Assembly: GCF_003369915.1 (NCBI RefSeq)
Contig: NC_046675.1
Location: 4,650,001 to 4,714,000, forward strand
Reading direction: 5' to 3'
Length of the DNA stretch: 64,000 nt
Source of the DNA: Drosophila miranda
Taxonomy: Eukaryota; Arthropoda; Insecta; Diptera; Drosophilidae
In this document: positions 62,901-64,000 of the stretch, piece by piece
Layout of the letters: every line of letters starts with the position of its first letter
Position numbering within the stretch: position 1 is the stretch's first letter
Notes under the pieces: generated by a model
The model's database searches: none
What the model was told of the DNA's origin: nothing
Seen by the model: the letters and a program-made list of their open reading frames with translations, nothing else
Made by a program: the position numbers and the translations under genes

Positions 62901-63757
62901 GTCCCACGGACCAGTACATAATGAGTGCCATGCAGAAGATGGCCAGCAATCGCAAGGTGCTGCTCTCACAGTTCGACGCCTTCAAGTTCCCCTCCTCGGA
63001 GCTGGTGCAGTTCCGCGCCCTGGTCACGCCCTGCATACCGCGCTGCGAACCGGTTATCTGCGACAACGATGAGAACGGAGAACTCAAGAGTCTGCTATCC
63101 TACGGTCGGCGCAAGCGTTCAGTGCTGAATGGCACCGATGGCGGTAAGTAAACGGTTCTCTGTGCCAGGGATGGCTGCAACAGCAACAGCAACAGCAACA
63201 GCAACATGCAACGCCAGCCACCGAGTGACCTTTCATCAGCTTCCATGGGAGATGGGGATGGCGATGGTGATGGGGATGGGGCTCTTCAAAAGGGAAGTGG
63301 ATAATCGCACACCAGAGATATGCAGCACCACTCTAAGAGCGGGCATGGCACTCGCTGTTGCTGTGGCAGTTGCAATTGCAGTTGTACTCCATCCCTGGTC
63401 AGGTTGCACACAGCTCAGCTCCCAGAAAACATATTTCATTTCTTGTTTCTGCCTCTCTTGTGGCTCTTTTCCATTCCATTTCCCCCGTTTCTCCTCTCTG
63501 CTACCTTTTTACAGTCGAGCTGGAGTTGGCCATTAAGTCGGAACGCCAAAAACGTGATGTGAGTCATCAGCCGGCCGCAACCGATGAGAACATTTTGCTG
63601 GTGCAATCGATACAAATCACCGATAAGTTCGCCTTCAATGGCGCCGATTCAGGCGGCAGCGGCAACAGCAACGGCATCGGCGCAGGGCCCATCGATGGCC
63701 TGGCCAAATTGCAACTGGAACTGGGCACCAAATCGGACACTTGCATAAATGGTTATG
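59925..63757 (+). CDS. mey: PAN/zona-pellucida-domain apical matrix protein, 5' part (probably morpheyus)
   Basis: Membrane-anchored apical extracellular-matrix protein of the fly PAN+ZP group (nompA, neo, nyo, mey, tyn). ZP proteins polymerise beneath the cuticle and shape epidermal cells (family knowledge). Coding exons are 59925-60472, 61279-61439, 61591-61792, 61954-63143 and 63515-63757, all GT-AG and in phase. They give 781 residues, and the gene runs past the window. In order: signal peptide (CCLVLVALMLLVDSSVAA, residues 24-41), an Ala/Ser/Thr-rich linker to about 165, three PAN/apple-like Cys modules (about 170-236, 255-340, 344-430), then the ZP domain (about 440-680, starting CRSGEM). 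Furin-type RRKR at about 689-692 is followed by a second basic site (RQKR) in the next exon. The transmembrane part should lie downstream. I chose the ATG at 59925 as the first in-frame one after the splice acceptor; ATGs at 59946 and nearby are alternatives. The paralogue name rests on synteny and is less sure than the family. Confidence 0.8.
61221..61247 (+). repeat. CATTC pentanucleotide run in a mey intron
   Basis: Five ATTCC units in the intron between the first and second coding exons, 30 bp before the acceptor. They also act as part of a pyrimidine-rich stretch. Confidence 0.85.
63178..63206 (+). repeat. CAACAG run in a mey intron
   Basis: Four CAACAG hexamers in the intron after the ZP exon. 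Downstream of the RRKR site but spliced out, so not a glutamine tract in the protein. Confidence 0.85.
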
Positions 63758-64000
63758 GTAAGTTCCAGTTCACTCTCTGGGCTGTGATCTCTGGGCAGGG
63801 CAAAGCGTAGCACGGTGGCGATCTGGGGCTGGTTTCTGGGGTCTGGGGTCTGTGGTCTGGGGCTATATCTGGGTATCGCCGAGCGTGGCGAATTGATTTG
63901 CGCTAATCGCGTGCCGTCGCGCCATCTAGCCCGAGTGCCCGAGAGCCCATAGCTCTAGAGAGCGGCTCCAATGTGTCGACTGAGTGCCCAGCTAATTAAA
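63758..64000 (+). other. Start of the next mey intron (runs off the window)
   Basis: Follows the donor GGTTATG|gtaagt. It contains GGGGTCTG repeats at about 63825-63865 and no evident further exon before the window ends. Confidence 0.6.

Noticed and set aside
61889..63087. Long antisense frames (225 and 174 codons) opposite the mey ZP exon
   Set aside because: Typical shadows of a codon-biased fly exon. The sense strand has the PAN and ZP domains and correct splice sites.

Overview
The window is animal nuclear DNA from a Drosophila species. The evidence is short introns of about 60-150 bp with GT-AG borders, fly-type promoter motifs, and six protein-coding loci, five of which I can match to Drosophila genes. 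In D. melanogaster those five lie near the tip of 3R (Muller element E), as far as I recall. The heavy load of short hexanucleotide runs in the noncoding DNA suggests an obscura-group-like species rather than D. melanogaster itself. That species guess is inference.

Left part (1-9,900) is compact. It starts inside the last exons of Gprk2, a G-protein-coupled-receptor kinase, on the + strand. A tRNA-Glu(CTC) gene follows. Then come two minus-strand genes: Loxl1 (lysyl oxidase-like, one SRCR domain) and the orthologue of CG11334 (methylthioribose-1-phosphate isomerase, methionine salvage). About 2.2 kb further on is the plus-strand orthologue of CG11333 (isochorismatase-family hydrolase). The gap between those last two holds a 180-bp tandem repeat, a perfect core-promoter Motif 1 and a CTCF-like site.

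Middle part (9,900-55,900) is a gene desert of about 46 kb. The only coding gene I can support in it is an intronless 317-codon bromodomain gene at 27,729-28,682. It resembles the fly testis-type BET relatives and has lost the usual acetyl-lysine-binding Asn. The rest is noncoding and dense in simple-sequence runs. These create many long spurious reading frames on both strands. There are also a few diverged local duplications and palindromes.

Right part (55,900-64,000) holds the 5' half of a PAN/zona-pellucida-domain gene, probably morpheyus (mey), on the + strand. I propose a noncoding first exon ending at 56,158, a 3.7-kb first intron, and coding exons from 59,925 running past the window edge. 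The product is an apical extracellular-matrix protein. The desert upstream is a natural place for its epidermal enhancers, but nothing in the sequence proves that.

The genes do not form one pathway. The arrangement is ordinary fly synteny plus one apparently lineage-specific bromodomain gene.
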